Assembly (NCBI GenBank): GCA_018873245.2
Contig: JAEMBT020000008.1
Location: forward strand, 10,147,172 to 10,211,171
From: Archegozetes longisetosus
Taxonomy: Eukaryota > Arthropoda > Arachnida > Sarcoptiformes > Trhypochthoniidae
Direction: 5' to 3'
DNA length: 64,000 nt
Positions 45,104-57,677 of this stretch are shown here, one piece after another (the stretch's first letter is position 1; each line of letters begins with the position of its first letter). The notes beneath the pieces are model-generated. The model had not been told where the DNA came from. It ran no database searches and saw only the letters and a list, made by a program, of their open reading frames with translations. The translations under genes and the position numbers were made by a program.

Positions 45104-46125
45104 TTTATGAGATTCAAATAATGGTATCCATAAAACCTTAAACCCAATAAATGGTTTGCTAAGAAATTTCTGGGAAATTATCATCTCCGTCCTAATTAAA
45201 ATCAATCGAACAGTAAATTTGATACTTCCATATAAACTTATAGTTTACATTAGCAATAGCCATATATATTATATATATTTACTGAATTTATATATACAGC
45301 TTTGGACAATGAGATCTATCTATATAATAAAATGCTTAAAATGCTCTTTCTGTGCGACCAGTCAAAAAACCTTGTTCGTAGTGATCACAAAGAAATCAGA
45401 CTAATTTCAATGTTTTCCGTCTGATACGAAGAGTTGATTAAAATGTTTTTTAGGCTAAAAATTAGCTACTATTCTATTTTTGAATTTCGTAAATACGCCA
45501 CTTAATTCAAATATAATACAATTTAAATAAACAAAGTGCTGAACAGGAAAAACATTGCACTACATACAAGTAGCTCGCACACATAAACAAAAGCAACAAT
45601 AAGCAAAATTAAGTTGAACATTTTTTACATCAATCTTTAAGGTTTTTAAAGTGAAATTTGAAGTGTATTTTGTATATGTGTTTGTGTTTAGTAATTATAC
45701 TATTATAAATATTAGTGATTGTCATACAAGCAAAAGATTCCACGACTAATAGTAAGGTATTACAGTTAAAAGACTGATACTAAATAATACAATGAGAGAG
45801 AGAGAGACTGAGAAATGTCTATTCACAAAACTATTTGTTCAATAGTTTTAAATTGTATTATACAACTTTAAAAATTTAAATTTTTTATGAACTTAATAAC
45901 GGGCTTTTGCTCGTAGTTCTGGCTAGTAGTATATATATATACTAACAGAGTGAATCTTAAAATGCGTGTCTCTCTAAAGAGAATGTAGATAGGTTTTGAT
46001 CATATATTTAAAATATAATATCAGATGTACTAATGTTTTTAGGAAAAACTATTCAAATCATTTTGTAGTAAAAGCTAGAAGATTATAAAAAATTTATTTT
46101 TTCATATAAATTCATACATGAATGT
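45104..46125. other. Unassigned AT-rich stretch
   Basis: No gene. A short GA-dinucleotide run lies at about 45791-45806 and TA-rich runs occur near 45260 and 45930. Confidence 0.4.
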
Positions 46126-46362
46126 GACTAAAAATGTATGCTTCTCTCAAGTTAATGGACAAACTTTTTGACTGTATTTTCCACATAAAGTATTTAATAT
46201 GTAAATACTTTTAATATAAAAATTTATATCTAAATAGTTTTAAATTAAAAGAAATAAAAATATAACTTTTGTATTAAGAGTATTTACATATTAAACATCT
46301 CATATGAAAAATACTGTTAAAAAGTTTGTCCATTGACTTGAGAGAAGTACTCATTTTTAGTC
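46126..46362. repeat. Foldback MITE (237 bp)
   Basis: The arm beginning GACTAAAAATGTATGCTTCT pairs with the arm ending AGTACTCATTTTTAGTC. The pairing includes AATGGACAAACTTTTTGAC with GTTAAAAAGTTTGTCCATT. The arms are about 90 bp with scattered mismatches. No coding content. Confidence 0.75.
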
Positions 46363-46509
46363 TAGCCTTATTAAAAGAAATTGTGTCTAAATCCCGATCT
46401 TGTTATCAAACAATGCGCAGCACATTGCAATATTAATTTAAATATTGACACCAGCAATGCCAAACAAGTCAACAATAATTATGAAATTGATTGCTTTTGC
46501 ATTAAGATA

Positions 46510-47377
46510 CAGTGGAAGTCGTTAAAATCCGGATTTTGGAATTTAATATTTCGATTTTTTCAAAATATTTCGAAAATAATCAAATATAGACAAAAACTTT
46601 ATATGAATCAATTGTACCCTTTAGCATGACCTATCTAATGGCCACTTATATATTGCTACGCGCAGTACTGTTTTAACCCCAATGGGCTAGAAAGAAAAAA
46701 TGAGACTAATTTTCGAAACTAAATATCTCGGAAACTACATATCAAATTCGAATGAAATTTTAACTTTCTAAACAAACATAATCTACTTCCAAAACCACAT
46801 TTAATTATTTTTATGAATTATCGAATAAAAAATTCATCGCAAACGAAGTAAAACTATGATTTGGTAAAGCCATTCGGCGAAAAATTTCCTATGGAAGAAT
46901 AAGTAGCAACTGCAAATTTTTATTCATATCTAAAAGGAATTTGTATTATAGTTTATAAAAATAACAAAATTTTCTTTCTTGAACCCTAGTTCTCCATAGG
47001 AAATTTTCGCCGAATGGCTTTACCGAATCGTAGTTTTTACTTCGTTTACGATAAATTTTTTACTCGACAACTCATAAAAATAATTAAATGTAGTTTTGAA
47101 AGTAGAATATATTGGTTTAAAAAGTTTGAAATATCATTCAAATTTGACATGTGGTTTCCGAGATATTTAGCTTCGAAAATTAGTCTCATTATTTCTTTCT
47201 GGCCTACTAGAGTTAAAACGGTACTGCACATAGCAATATATGATTGGTCATTAGACAGATCATGTTAAAGGGTACAATTAATTCATATAAAGTTTTTGTC
47301 TATATTTGATTATTTTCGAAATATTTTGAAAAAACAGAAAAGTCAATTTTCAAAGTCCGGATTTTAATGACTCACTG
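46510..47377. mobile_element. Foldback element with TA duplication (868 bp)
   Basis: Left end CAGTGGAAGTCGTTAAAATC and right end GATTTTAATGACTCACTG are inverted and flanked by TA (46508-46509, 47378-47379). The arms extend about 385 bp each, to the paired blocks CATTCGGCGAAAAATTTCC and GGAAATTTTCGCCGAATG. CAGTG ends plus TA suggest a pogo/Tc1-mobilised element. Frames inside are repeat artefacts. Confidence 0.8.
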
Positions 47378-47389
47378 TAATTGTAGAAT

Positions 47390-47590
47390 AGTGGGATAAG
47401 TATTAGATTGTGTATAGCCATGAAATGTTTTATTAAGAGGATGAGCAAATATAATGCCACTGAACTTCGTCTTTAAGAAGACTTAGTTTTTGCTCCAAAA
47501 ATACATCGTTAATTACAAATTACAGCTTATTTATCTGGCGGCATATTCACCTGATTTCGTTATAATATGGCACTTCGTTTTAATAATGGA
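47390..47590 (+). pseudogene. Possible mariner transposase tail
   Basis: A short plus-strand stretch reads YLAAYSPDFVIIWHF, resembling the YSPDLAPCDF motif of mariner. There is no other support and the frame is broken. Confidence 0.3.
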
Positions 47591-47621
47591 CACATTAAAT
47601 CAACACACTAAAAGATTATTG

Positions 47622-47767
47622 ATTGTAAATTAGTTTCTTTATCGAAGGCTAACATAAAAGGGAAAGCATTTGCTATCAATCCATCGAATGTACCTCAACT
47701 TTGGAATTCTTTGCCTGTAGAACACAGAAAGATTAATGTTTTTCATAAATTTTTAAAAGTCTTATAG
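47622..47767 (+). pseudogene. Non-LTR retrotransposon (LINE) ORF2 C-terminal remnant
   Basis: The plus-strand frame reads KGKAFAINPSNVPQLWNSLP and then NVFHKFLKVL. This resembles the conserved tail of many LINE reverse transcriptase proteins (F...P..WNSLP..IR......FK..LK). Only this tail is present, as expected for a 5'-truncated old copy. Confidence 0.45.
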
Positions 47768-48040
47768 ATTTACCAAATTGTTACTTAATTTTTATATATA
47801 TTTTATTATTCATTAATGGACTCTTTGGAAAATAGTGTGTATTAATTTACTTATTGTAAAGATTTTACATAATACTAAAAGAGATCTAATAATAAATTCA
47901 AATTCTAATTCTAAGAATTGAACGCTGTTGGGCAAACTTGAAAACAAAGCTTACGCAAATAATTGAATAACAAAGACAAAAAGATAAAAAATAACTAAAG
48001 AATTTTACCCTAAACACTATTATTTAAGACAAAAACTACT
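47768..48040. other. Unassigned stretch
   Basis: AT-rich; nothing recognised. It could include the 3' untranslated end of the LINE remnant. Confidence 0.35.
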
Positions 48041-48213
48041 ATGAATTTTTTTTGTAGAGAACCAAAATGTTAACGCCCAAATGATGACTGACTGGTCAAG
48101 TCTCCGACTTTATGAGCACATTTTAGTGTAAGCCCCTAAGTGTTGCTTGGGATATACCATAACGGGCAGACCATAAGGCGTTAACATTATGGTTCTTTAC
48201 AAAAAAATTTCAT
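48041..48213. repeat. Small foldback MITE (173 bp)
   Basis: The inverted ends of about 37 bp (ATGAATTTTTTTTGTAGAG at left; complement of the tract ending AAATTTCAT at right) include GAACCA and GTTAACGCC. No coding capacity. Confidence 0.7.
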
Positions 48214-50145
48214 GTACATTAGTGGACAAAGACCTGCTATTTGATTAGTTAACTTTTTCTATGTAGCACTATTGAATCTATTATTAGTTGTATAATTTTG
48301 TATTTTGTTCCTAATGTTATCGAAACACGTTTACGTTTAGACATTTTTATCAATGAATAATAAAAAAGCTATTTTTGATATAAAGATTTAGGTATTAAAA
48401 AAATTTTACTGCACTTTTAGTTTGTAAAAGCAGCTAATGTAAGCTTACCAAAATACAGGAGTAGAGAAAGCTATGCAGGCTTTGAGAATCTGTCGCCAAG
48501 ACCGAGAGTTTGCCACAATGGGGACTGCCATAACCCGAGTGCTTTACCATTATAGGGCTCATATGGTTATTTGAGGCACAAGAAACATTTGCTAAAATAG
48601 GAAATTGCCATTTAGAGGAGCGCAAAAATCGGAAGTATACTGTACTAATTTTGATTTGGGTGTCGCGAGTAATAAAAAACTTCTTGAAGATGAAATTCAC
48701 TGCCATTACTTTTGGGCACTTCGTTGCTTATAACACAAGATTATTAAAGCTATTGGGAATCAAAATTTAAATAAATTAATTTATAAGAATTTGTTTCATA
48801 ACCTAAGTCTTCGACGACTTTACAATATTTTTTATATGTAAAGTCAAGACAATTCGAGATTTAAAATTTCCATTTTCGGGTGGGATTCGAGAAGAAGAAA
48901 TGACCAAATTCGGAATTTACTCGAGAATCTAGAAAACAAATTTTATTATGATAAAATTATAACTCAATCTGTTTTTCCTTAAGTGAGTTGATGACTGGAT
49001 TAAGGGAATAAAATACCTACAAAATGAAAATCGTCAACAATCAATATGAAAAAATGTAAAATAGTAATCATTATCATTGTTATTAAATAAGACTAATCAA
49101 TTTTCAAACTCGACGTCAAGTTTTTTATGTGGATGTTGAAGAGTTATTCTCTGGTGAAAATCAATTAAAAATTAATGATGATGCAAATTATAAAATAAAT
49201 ATTTAATTATTTATGTACTAGTTTATAATTTAAGTATTGTGCATAGTTACTGTACATATACTGCACTAATATGAAAATTTTGAAAAAATTGATAACTATT
49301 TAAATGTGGGTTAGAAATGCTTTAGAGATATTGGTTATGGCCGGTTATTTTTCTTTTGCATCTAGATTCTATATAAATCCATAATAAGGTTTATATCAAA
49401 TCATGTTCTTTTATGGGAATGTGATCTGTAAACATAAGCATATTCCTTATTGAATAAATAGGTTATTTTTTATTTTAAGAAATTTCTTTTAAAAATAGAT
49501 ATCTAATCTTGTTTTTTATTACTTTAGTACCACTCTCGCACAATTTTTACAGAAAGATCTAATAGGAGTTCCTCTAGAGAGAAGAAAGTAGATTATATAT
49601 ATAATTTCAATGAGCAATAGCTTTCAGGACTTTCAAGGACCAGGTATATATGAACTTTGTAGCTATATTTGTGGGAATCTAATAAAAATTTCTATTTACT
49701 TCTAAAAAAGCTTATCAACAAGTGAAGCATTCATCCAACATACGATCATAACATGTAGTGATAATCTTTCTGGAAAGTAGGGGACAATGTACAGCACTGT
49801 TCAGGATACAGAAAACTGTATAACTTTCTCTGATGAATACAGTACTTTATCTCTACTTTCTAGAGGAACACTTATTAAAACTTTCTATAAGAATGATGAT
49901 TGACGAAAGATACTAAATTAGTCAATAAGTAATAAGAACTGAAATCTAGGTAAATATTAGAATATAAATAATTAGCAATTTTATCAATCAAGTTTATAGT
50001 ACAAATAATATTCAACTTTTGATGAGCCCACTCTGATTAATATGATACTTTTCTTGAATACTCGGCGACTAGATTGAAGGTCAAATAATTCTTACGACAA
50101 AAAATACCGGAAACCCATAACACATTTTGAGAATTAATTTTTTCT
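48214..50145. other. Unassigned stretch with a decayed inverted pair
   Basis: No gene is supported. The tracts 49551-49597 and about 49850-49886 are imperfect inverted copies sharing GTTCCTCTAGA and AAAGTAGA, suggesting an old MITE. A GC-richer block at about 48460-48660 is not identified. Confidence 0.35.
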
Positions 50146-50340
50146 ACATCAACCCAATTGAACACTTACAGAGAATAATAAAGGATATTATTGAGAAAAA
50201 AGAACCAAAAAATTTTCAACTGTGGCTTGTGGAGGTAAACCCAATTTGAGACAATTTACAATTAGACGTATAGGAGTTGTTGAACCAATATACATGAAAG
50301 AAATCATTGAAATGCGTATAGCTGCAGAGGGAGACCGGCT
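50146..50340 (+). pseudogene. Possible Tc1-like transposase remnant
   Basis: The plus-strand translation contains FFYINPIEHLQRIIKDII, resembling the NPIEHLW motif around the third catalytic residue of Tc1 transposases. A second in-frame stretch ends with IEMRIAAEGDR. No ends were found. Confidence 0.35.
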
Positions 50341-50813
50341 TAAATTGTCATTTCCTTTTTAGTTTTAATATTTAAAATCAAATGCATTCTTGTGATAAAT
50401 TTCAGGTCAATATATTGTAATTTCATTAAAAGCTTTACACTTTTCCGGATTTTTTTGTCGTGAGGTATATAAACTGTCCTCAAGTTTCCTATAAAGTTTC
50501 TAGTATGATTGATATTAATCATTAATTTGATAATATTTTGTTTAGACTTCATTATTCAGTTTTCCATAAATGAAATTCTATAACATGCTGTAAGCCAATC
50601 ACAACACTACTTTATTTATACTTCTAAAAGTATAAATTTCGCTGTACTAACTTAAAGTTGCTTTTCACCTCAATTCTTAAAAGTTTTAACTGTGAGTAAC
50701 AAAGTTGCTTTTTATAATGATTTTCTATCATTATTTTTGTAACCATAGTTTTTATAGGGAATTTAAAAATAACGCTTTATTTCATTTATATAGAATTCTT
50801 GGAAGCAGTGAAA

Positions 50814-51479
50814 ATGAGCTCAGATTCTGGAGATTCAGATTATGATGGAGATGATAGAAAGACCGGGAACCAAGAGGAGGATACTGATGACGACTCACCT
50901 TATGACAAAGAGTTGTTTACAGACCCAGAGAATCATGCAAATGGGTTGGCCTTTCTGTTGGCACAAGCTCAGGGTGAAGCGAATTCAAACTCTAATTCAA
51001 ATGACTCCATTTTTGATCGCTATCTGGCTGTGATAGAGTCTAAACCATACCTCAGTAAGTCGAGTGACAAAATAGTGAAAGAAGATTTTGATGGCGATGA
51101 CTGGAGTGAATCCTTGAATAATATAGTAGGTGTTTTAGAGGATCTTTTTGCACAACGTGATATAAACGAAATAAAAGATGAGATCAAAAAGAAGGTTCAG
51201 GCATTAGTATCATCCGAAGTTGACTATGGACAGGATTTCATCTTTAAGCAAGTTATAGATCATCGCAATGATGAGATCAAATTACACATTGTAACTACAC
51301 TACTTAAAGTTGAAAACAATCCAGAATCAAATCGATCTATTGAAGTTAATATTAAAACATTTGATTTATCGTCTGAAAATTTGATTGAAAATGCAGAGGA
51401 ATTAGCAGCATCGCTTAACTCGGACTTTGTTGATGAATTCCGGAATAGTACTAACCCGTATACTAATCCAGGACTATAA
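50814..51479 (+). CDS. Acidic protein of unknown function
   Basis: A single exon of 221 residues from ATG 50814 (MSSDSGDSDYDGDD). The first 45 residues are strongly acidic. A serine/asparagine tract (about 57-64, NSNSNSNDS) and a predominantly helical, charged C-terminal part follow (LNNIVGVLEDLFAQRD, EIKDEIKKKVQALVSSE). No known domain is recognised. Codon use and the intact frame in an otherwise decayed region support a real gene. AATAAA lies about 115 bases after the stop (51594). An AG upstream (ATATAG at about 50788-50793) could be an acceptor for a 5' untranslated exon. Acidic-rich proteins of this type are often nuclear, but that is inference. Confidence 0.65.
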   Translation: MSSDSGDSDYDGDDRKTGNQEEDTDDDSPYDKELFTDPENHANGLAFLLAQAQGEANSNSNSNDSIFDRYLAVIESKPYLSKSSDKIVKEDFDGDDWSESLNNIVGVLEDLFAQRDINEIKDEIKKKVQALVSSEVDYGQDFIFKQVIDHRNDEIKLHIVTTLLKVENNPESNRSIEVNIKTFDLSSENLIENAEELAASLNSDFVDEFRNSTNPYTNPGL

Positions 51480-52118
51480 TGATTTTTAGAGATGTTTCAA
51501 CCTCGACTTTCTCATGCCTATGTTCTTGTTTGGATAAAATACTAATAATAGATTGTTATAATATTAATAGATCTTTATGTCTTTTATGCAAAAATAAAAT
51601 ATAGTATCTAAATTCATTTTGACACTTGACTAATTTTTAAAACATCACTTTTATATTTAATGCAACATGTAAAACAATGAATATTCGTTTATAGATCATA
51701 CTTCTGTTTAGGAGCATTATTTAATATGAGCATATAGAACTTAAATTGTACATAATCAGTGTCTTTGAAATGCTAAAAGAGTCGTTATTTAAAATTTTTC
51801 AACAATTGCGGACACAAACATTTATTCAACAAATATGCCTTTTAAACATAAAACTTAGTTACAAGGATATGTTTATCTAAATTTTTGCTAAATTAGGTTA
51901 GCATGGTTTTATCGGTTTTTCAATTAAGATTAGATTAACATTAATGTAATATCAATATTTTTTTTATAAACAAAAATATTAACAATTCTATCATTCATTT
52001 TAGCAATAGTACTAAAACGTTACTCAATTTTTTTATCAATTTTTACTCATATAATTCTAAATGTATAGCCTTTGACAAAACGGTAATTTACCATTTCGCC
52101 GAACTGCATCTCGCCGAA
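51480..52118. other. Downstream intergenic stretch
   Basis: AT-rich 3' flank of the acidic-protein gene. The last 35 bases contain two extra copies of the CGCCGAA word found in the adjacent element's ends. Confidence 0.4.
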
Positions 52119-52711
52119 TGCCATTTCGCCGAATTTACATACAGGTGTACCTACCTATAAAAGGTTTTCTTCCCTATTAGCAAACGTAATTGGGATAACT
52201 ATTTTATGCGAATAACTTAGCAAAAAAAATTTAAACCAAATAAAATAGTAAGATCTGTTCTATAACTAAGTTTTTCCAATAGAGTGATTCAATTAGTAAT
52301 ACGAATTTGAGTGAATTTTAGCATTATTCTCAGTCACTGTTAATAAGTTGCAGCACATATTTTGCTCCTCAGAGCAGTGCCGTAGTCAGGAATGAGGCCA
52401 AGTGCGGACAGAATTCAATATTTCAACAAAATATCACAAAATTTTAGCCCAAATCAGGACATTTTTATTGTTTATATTATTTTTAAGATGCTGTATCTGT
52501 GTATAGACTTAAAAACCATGTAAATTTAAGTTTTTTTTGTAAATCCTCAGATATTTGAATGCAATGAAAATATTGAATGCCCCTTTTCTCTCAAATTAAG
52601 TTACTGTTGTTGTAGAATCAATTTTATTTCATCAAATACACAATTTATATTTCTCTATACGAAAAAAATCTATAGATAGGTACACCTGTATGTAAATTCG
52701 GCGAAATGGCA
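52119..52711. mobile_element. Element with about 40-bp inverted ends (CGCCGAA family)
   Basis: The left end TGCCATTTCGCCGAATTTAC and right end GTAAATTCGGCGAAATGGCA pair over about 40 bp, continuing into ATACAGGTGTACCTA. The word TTCGCCGAA is iterated just outside the left end (52094-52117). The interior contains a hAT-like end (CAGTGCCGTAGTCAGG at about 52379). Its left half is repeated in inverted orientation at about 62341-62675. Confidence 0.65.
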
Positions 52712-53152
52712 CATAATCTGACAAAACCAGCTTCATCAGTTTTTAGGGTTTTTTAGTATTAAAGGATGTTTATAAATTTTTTTTTTGAATAAACTACATA
52801 TGAATGCGTTTTTTGAAGAAAAGCCTTATGTTTAAGTTTATGACTATAATATGCATTGAACACAACTTTTAAGTTGAGTGGTAATCCCAATTACTAATAG
52901 TTTAGAACTAATCCTGATTTCATATCTCTGTAAAACTCTTGGCTTGACCAGTACAGTACAGGTTTATGTAAGAGTTAGCACTAACAGCCATTTGAAAAGT
53001 AAAGTATGCAAATCGTTCATATTTATGTTGTTTTTGTTTTCCTAAATAAAATATTTCTTAAATAAGTCTTAAAACTTTAAAAGTGAGTTGTAACAGAAAT
53101 ATATATAAACGTGAATCGTAAGTTAAAAGGTTTACTACTTTTATCATTATAG
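52712..53152. other. Unassigned AT-rich stretch
   Basis: Nothing recognised between two mobile elements. Confidence 0.4.
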
Positions 53153-53340
53153 CAAAGAGTAGAGAATACAAGAGAGGACACTTCTATGGGGAGGATGGGC
53201 ATCAAAAACACGCACTTTGAAAACGCCACCTTTTAGATGCCTGGGGAAACACAGCATAAATGCGCACTCTTTAAAAAAAAGTTAACATTTCGGAGTATTT
53301 AAAAAATTAAAAAAATTGAAAAATAGAGCAAAAAATATTT

Positions 53341-53424
53341 GGGTCAGAATGAGGAATCGAACCTACTAACACATTACAAAACAAACTTATTTAGTTAACA
53401 TACTTACCCACTTGACCGTCGTCC
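53341..53424 (-). other. tRNA-like segment with A and B boxes
   Basis: On the minus strand GGTCAAGTGGGTAAG (A box-like) and GGTTCGATTCC (a perfect B box) are spaced as in a long-variable-arm tRNA, then followed by T-rich sequence. The acceptor and T stems do not pair, so it is a decayed tRNA or SINE head. It shares GGTCAAGTGG and the B box with the segments at 20833 and 21307. Confidence 0.45.
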
Positions 53425-53814
53425 AGATAATGATATTTATTAAACAAAACTACTAGTGTTAGATCAGTTCGAGTTAGTTTATTGTTTCTTTTCAGTTATT
53501 TTTTATGCAACTACTGATTGTTTTAATAACCAAAAAGTGTTTATGTATTCTAATCAGTGTTCAATAGTTGGCTTTGAATTCATAAAATATTTATGTAATT
53601 TGATACTTAAAATGACTGATTCAACTCATTTAACAAATGTTATTGTTTATTGCAGTTTCAATGACTTTATACAGACTCAAATTATATTTAATTTTTTAAA
53701 ATTTAGCATTTATTAGCTTTTATACTGTTTTGTGATTACATCTGAATACTTAATATGAAAATTTGATACAAAGCTTCAATATTTAAATATAATAATTTTA
53801 ATGATCAACAAATC

Positions 53815-56462
53815 TTACATATGCGAAAACAATTTTGCTTTACGTAAATGTGATTGATGGCGATCTGTTATTAATTTCTGGTTCATACGCTTAACATAGT
53901 GGTGAACGAATATATTTATAATATAAGAAACGAAAACGTTTTTAACGCTTGTCTGATGGCAATGAGGAATCCACGAAAAATCTACGTTTTCGAGAATAAG
54001 ACTGAATAATTTATTTTTAATCAAACACTCAGATGAAAGCATTTTGAAATGTTGGTGTACAATGTTTATACTACTATTGGTTATATTGGAAAACTCAATA
54101 GAAGGAATTATGAGGTGTGCCGATGAGTATGAATAGCTCTTGAAGTCGGTAAAGAGAAGATCGGGTCTACAAGTGTCAGATGATGATAATGTAGAAAAGC
54201 AATTGTTGCATTTGATTAACTTCTTTATTCGGCGTATAATAAATCCTGCTACATATGATGATATGTTATTTTCCGGAATTTCATGAACTGATGGAAGATC
54301 TTTATTGTTAATGGAATATATTGCTAGTGCAAGAATGTCTGAATTTGTTGATGGCGCTGAAGAGGGTATTTGGTCGAAAATTGGTATAGTGCACTGTACA
54401 AAATCACTGAGCAACAAATCATCATCTGGTTCACAATTAGTGTGAAGTGATTGTTCGGAGACTTTAGAAACAAGAACGCTTTTGAAAGATGAACGAAAAA
54501 TATTTGGTGTTATTATTCCTCCTGCTGATGAACGACGTCTGATAATTCCAAAAAAGTTCTCTAAAGCATCTTGATTAATGCGTCGAGTAAATATGTATTC
54601 GATATCTGGATATAAAATTTCTGACAAACCAATAAATGAATTAATTGTAATAAGCCACGAATTTTTGTTGGAATTACATTTCGACTGGTGATATTTGTAC
54701 TTGGATAGTGGAATGTCCACGACTTAATGAAATCAATGCTCTTCTTAAGCTCTATCATTGATGTACTGTTTGAATTCAAAGGAGTTTTGTGATATTTTGT
54801 TGAGTTGTACGATGATGAATTTAAGCTGTCAAATAATTTATCCATATTTTGGCAAAAAGTGCTGTGCCTAATGATGATGAAGTCATTTTTACAGTGGCTA
54901 CGGAAAAATAAATAGCTGATGCACAAGAATGACTCAAAACTTGAGTTGCAAATTTAACCCTTTGCTTATCAAAGATTCTCGGATTGATGTGTTTTTCGGT
55001 AAGCTTTGGACATAAAGAAGATTCAGAGTCTTTTGAAATATCAAAAAGTGTTTGAATATGTGACCAAGATGCTATTTGATTATCTGCAAACTTAATGTTG
55101 TGTTTCATTAGTGCATTTCTCGTTGTTTTCATTAAATGAGGTACATCAAAAATAAAGAAAATCTTTCGGTTATTATGAATGAAAAACGGTTGTTCTACAG
55201 TGATGTTAAGATGGTTTTTGCAAGATTACGATTTTGGTTCGATTGATCACAAACTATAGCATGAACTCTCAGTTGAATCAAGTCAAGAGAATCGAGTATT
55301 TTAGTAATAAGTTTCTTTAAAACAGTGGATGGTGCTGCAGTGCGCGAAAAGTAGAAGCATAACGGATACTTCCAGTTAGAAGTTATCCCTCTTATCAAGA
55401 AAACAAGTGCATGAGTTGCAGTTTCAGATGACTGAGATATAGTGCCGTAATTAACAAAACCATCGATGAAATCTTTTTTACAATTATAATGGAAATGAGA
55501 TTTTAAAGCTATTTCATCAAATGATAAGGAACATATTCGATCTCGAGAAGAAAGATTAGTTACAAATGACCCTAAGATTTTAAGATGATTTTCAGTCAGG
55601 TCAGTGTCCATTAGATGAGAATTTGCAAATCTTGAAATAGTTTTCGGCGATGGTAGTTTAAATAATGATTGCAGTAATGAATATGTTGAAGGACTTCTGT
55701 GATATATTGCTGTAGCAAGGTTTTCATTTTAAATGACCAGCGGTGACCATGTTTTGACGTAAATAAAAACTGAAACTGACATTTGATAAATTCAAACGCA
55801 GATGGATTGAACAAATTTCTAACAGTAACTATTTTTTGCAAAAGTGGTAATAATGATTTTCTATCCTCAATAATTTTTTTTATATTTTTGCGCTGATACC
55901 TAATTTTTGCAAGTTTCAATTGATAAAAACGAATGCGCTTGCGAACTATTGTGCTTATTTTTGATAAAAATTTAAGTTTGGATATCTTTGATTTTCTGGT
56001 GTATTTGCGGCAGATTGAGTGAACACGAGTAACTTTCGACATAAACGAGTTATTTTCGGGCGAGGCGATTAATGAAGGCGGTGAACTGCAATTTTCTACT
56101 TCAATAGTTGTTGTGAGTATGGGTAATTCCAATGATGAAGACTGTCGTGATACGGGAACTGCATGTTTGGTTAACACAGTGCGATGAGCGCTTGATAGTT
56201 TATCGGAGATGGCGAAGTGATTTGAACAAATAAACTGATTGTGCAATTTTTGTAATTTGATTGAAACATTTCTGTTATCTTGAAATTTGAGGCAATTTGA
56301 ACCCAAATTTTACAACTATAGAAATACAAAATTAAGCAAAAAATCCGGCATAACCCACATTGCTTACCGATCATGAGAATTAACAGGATAACGAAAAAAT
56401 GTAAGCAAAGGAGAATTTTCTTTGTTATTCGAACAGCCAATAAACGTGCATTTTTTTGTCAT
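53815..56462 (-). pseudogene. P-element transposase with THAP domain, broken
   Basis: ATG 56462 starts a THAP-type finger: MTKKCTFIGCSNN, then a likely 55-60-base intron (CG|GTAAGC ... CTATAG), then CKIWVQ and, in a shifted frame, FICSNHF. Downstream motifs match the P-transposase core: LPSPKTISRF, LSFDEIALKSHFHYN, THALVFLIRGITSNWKYPL, AIVCDQSNQNRN, FDVPHLMKTTRNAL, and FTRRINQDALENFFGIIRRR. At least four frame changes (near 56290, 55690, 55190 and 54850-54700) break it, unless some are unrecognised introns. The total span fits a protein of about 850 residues. The stop is at 53815-53817. Confidence 0.8.
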
Positions 56463-57499
56463 GCTTTTAAAATAAAAGAAATTTTAGACAAATTTATGCG
56501 AAAACTCTAAAACATGAAACAATACAATAGTTCTGCATATTTCGTTCATTAGAATTTAAAAATTCTCTTCCAATTCTTCTAACAGAATTTACTTGAATAA
56601 TTCACCCACCTTACAAGGAATCTGAACGCCCTCTTATCAGAATGTCGGTCCCCACATGTAGTATATTCAAAAAAATTTTCATAAAAATTCATCAACTTTT
56701 ACTACTAAAACCCCTTAAAACCAGGCAAGTTACTTTGTTAGAGATAAAGTGATAAGTTCAATGTTTTCCGAGTAACTTGAAGATTACTTGAGATAATGCA
56801 ATTAAATTTTATCATACGAGTAGGAAAACTGGAATTTTGATCAAGTTATGAAAATTCGCTCACAAGATACTAGGTACTGAAACTAAACATGTACCCTTAA
56901 AATGATAAATTCAGTAAGAATTACTTGAGAAAAATCTCGCACGCTGGAATTTGTTTTTTCTCATTCATACATCGAGAAAACTTTTTATTCAAGTCTTTAA
57001 AAAATGTTGTATAACTCAAAAACAGTTTGAAGCAAAGATAAAGGATAATAATAGACCCGAAGATTGAATCTCATGAATTTTGTGAAATTTCAAAAATGAG
57101 ATAAATTTTAGGAAGAGATTTTAATTCACAAATTGAATTCACATTTTTAATAACCTTTAACTTTTCTAACAAATAAAAATATTCTAATATATTCATAAGA
57201 CATTACAACACATAGCTTAACAAGCTCTTTACAAGTTTAGTCTTACTTTTATTATTGATAGCGAGCGAATTCAAGTAATAATTAAGAAAAATAACGATTA
57301 TTTTAAGCAAAAATCACTTAAATTTGTATTCAAAAAACATACAGATTTGTGTACATGTGATTGTCATTAACAATAACAATAATTTAAATTATGCGGGTTT
57401 CTTTTAGAGAAAAAGTCTGAATCTGACGATCAGATGTCGTTGTTTTCTTGATACCTAAAATTACAGCAGAGTGTCCTCTCTTGTATTCTCTACTCTTTG

Positions 57500-57677
57500 A
57501 TTATAGTTAGTCTCAAAACTTTACGCGATAAGACTTATCAACAACTTATCTCTATTTTTTTCATTTATTAAGAGTTGAATTGAAGTTAAAACCTATGTGT
57601 GTATATGTCTCGATGTATACCTTTTAGCATATTAGCTTTAAATCTAAGACTTTTCTTCAAAACACGCACTCATATTG
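57500..57677. other. Short gap between elements
   Basis: Starts with the P-element target duplication ATTATAG (57500-57506). No other feature. Confidence 0.5.

Larger units (their letters stand above)
53153..57499 (-). mobile_element. P-element-like DNA transposon (4347 bp)
   Basis: Perfect 30-bp terminal inverted repeats (53153-53182 and 57470-57499, beginning CAAAGAGTAGAGAATAC) are flanked by a 7-bp direct repeat ATTATAG (53146-53152, 57500-57506), close to the 8-bp duplication of P elements. The interior carries a broken THAP/P transposase on the minus strand, a tRNA-like segment near the left end, and a partial copy of a foldback at about 56540-56720. Confidence 0.88.

Noticed and set aside
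46381-47268. Open frames at 46381-46629 and 47014-47268
   Set aside because: They overlap the arms of the TA-flanked foldback and show no domain.
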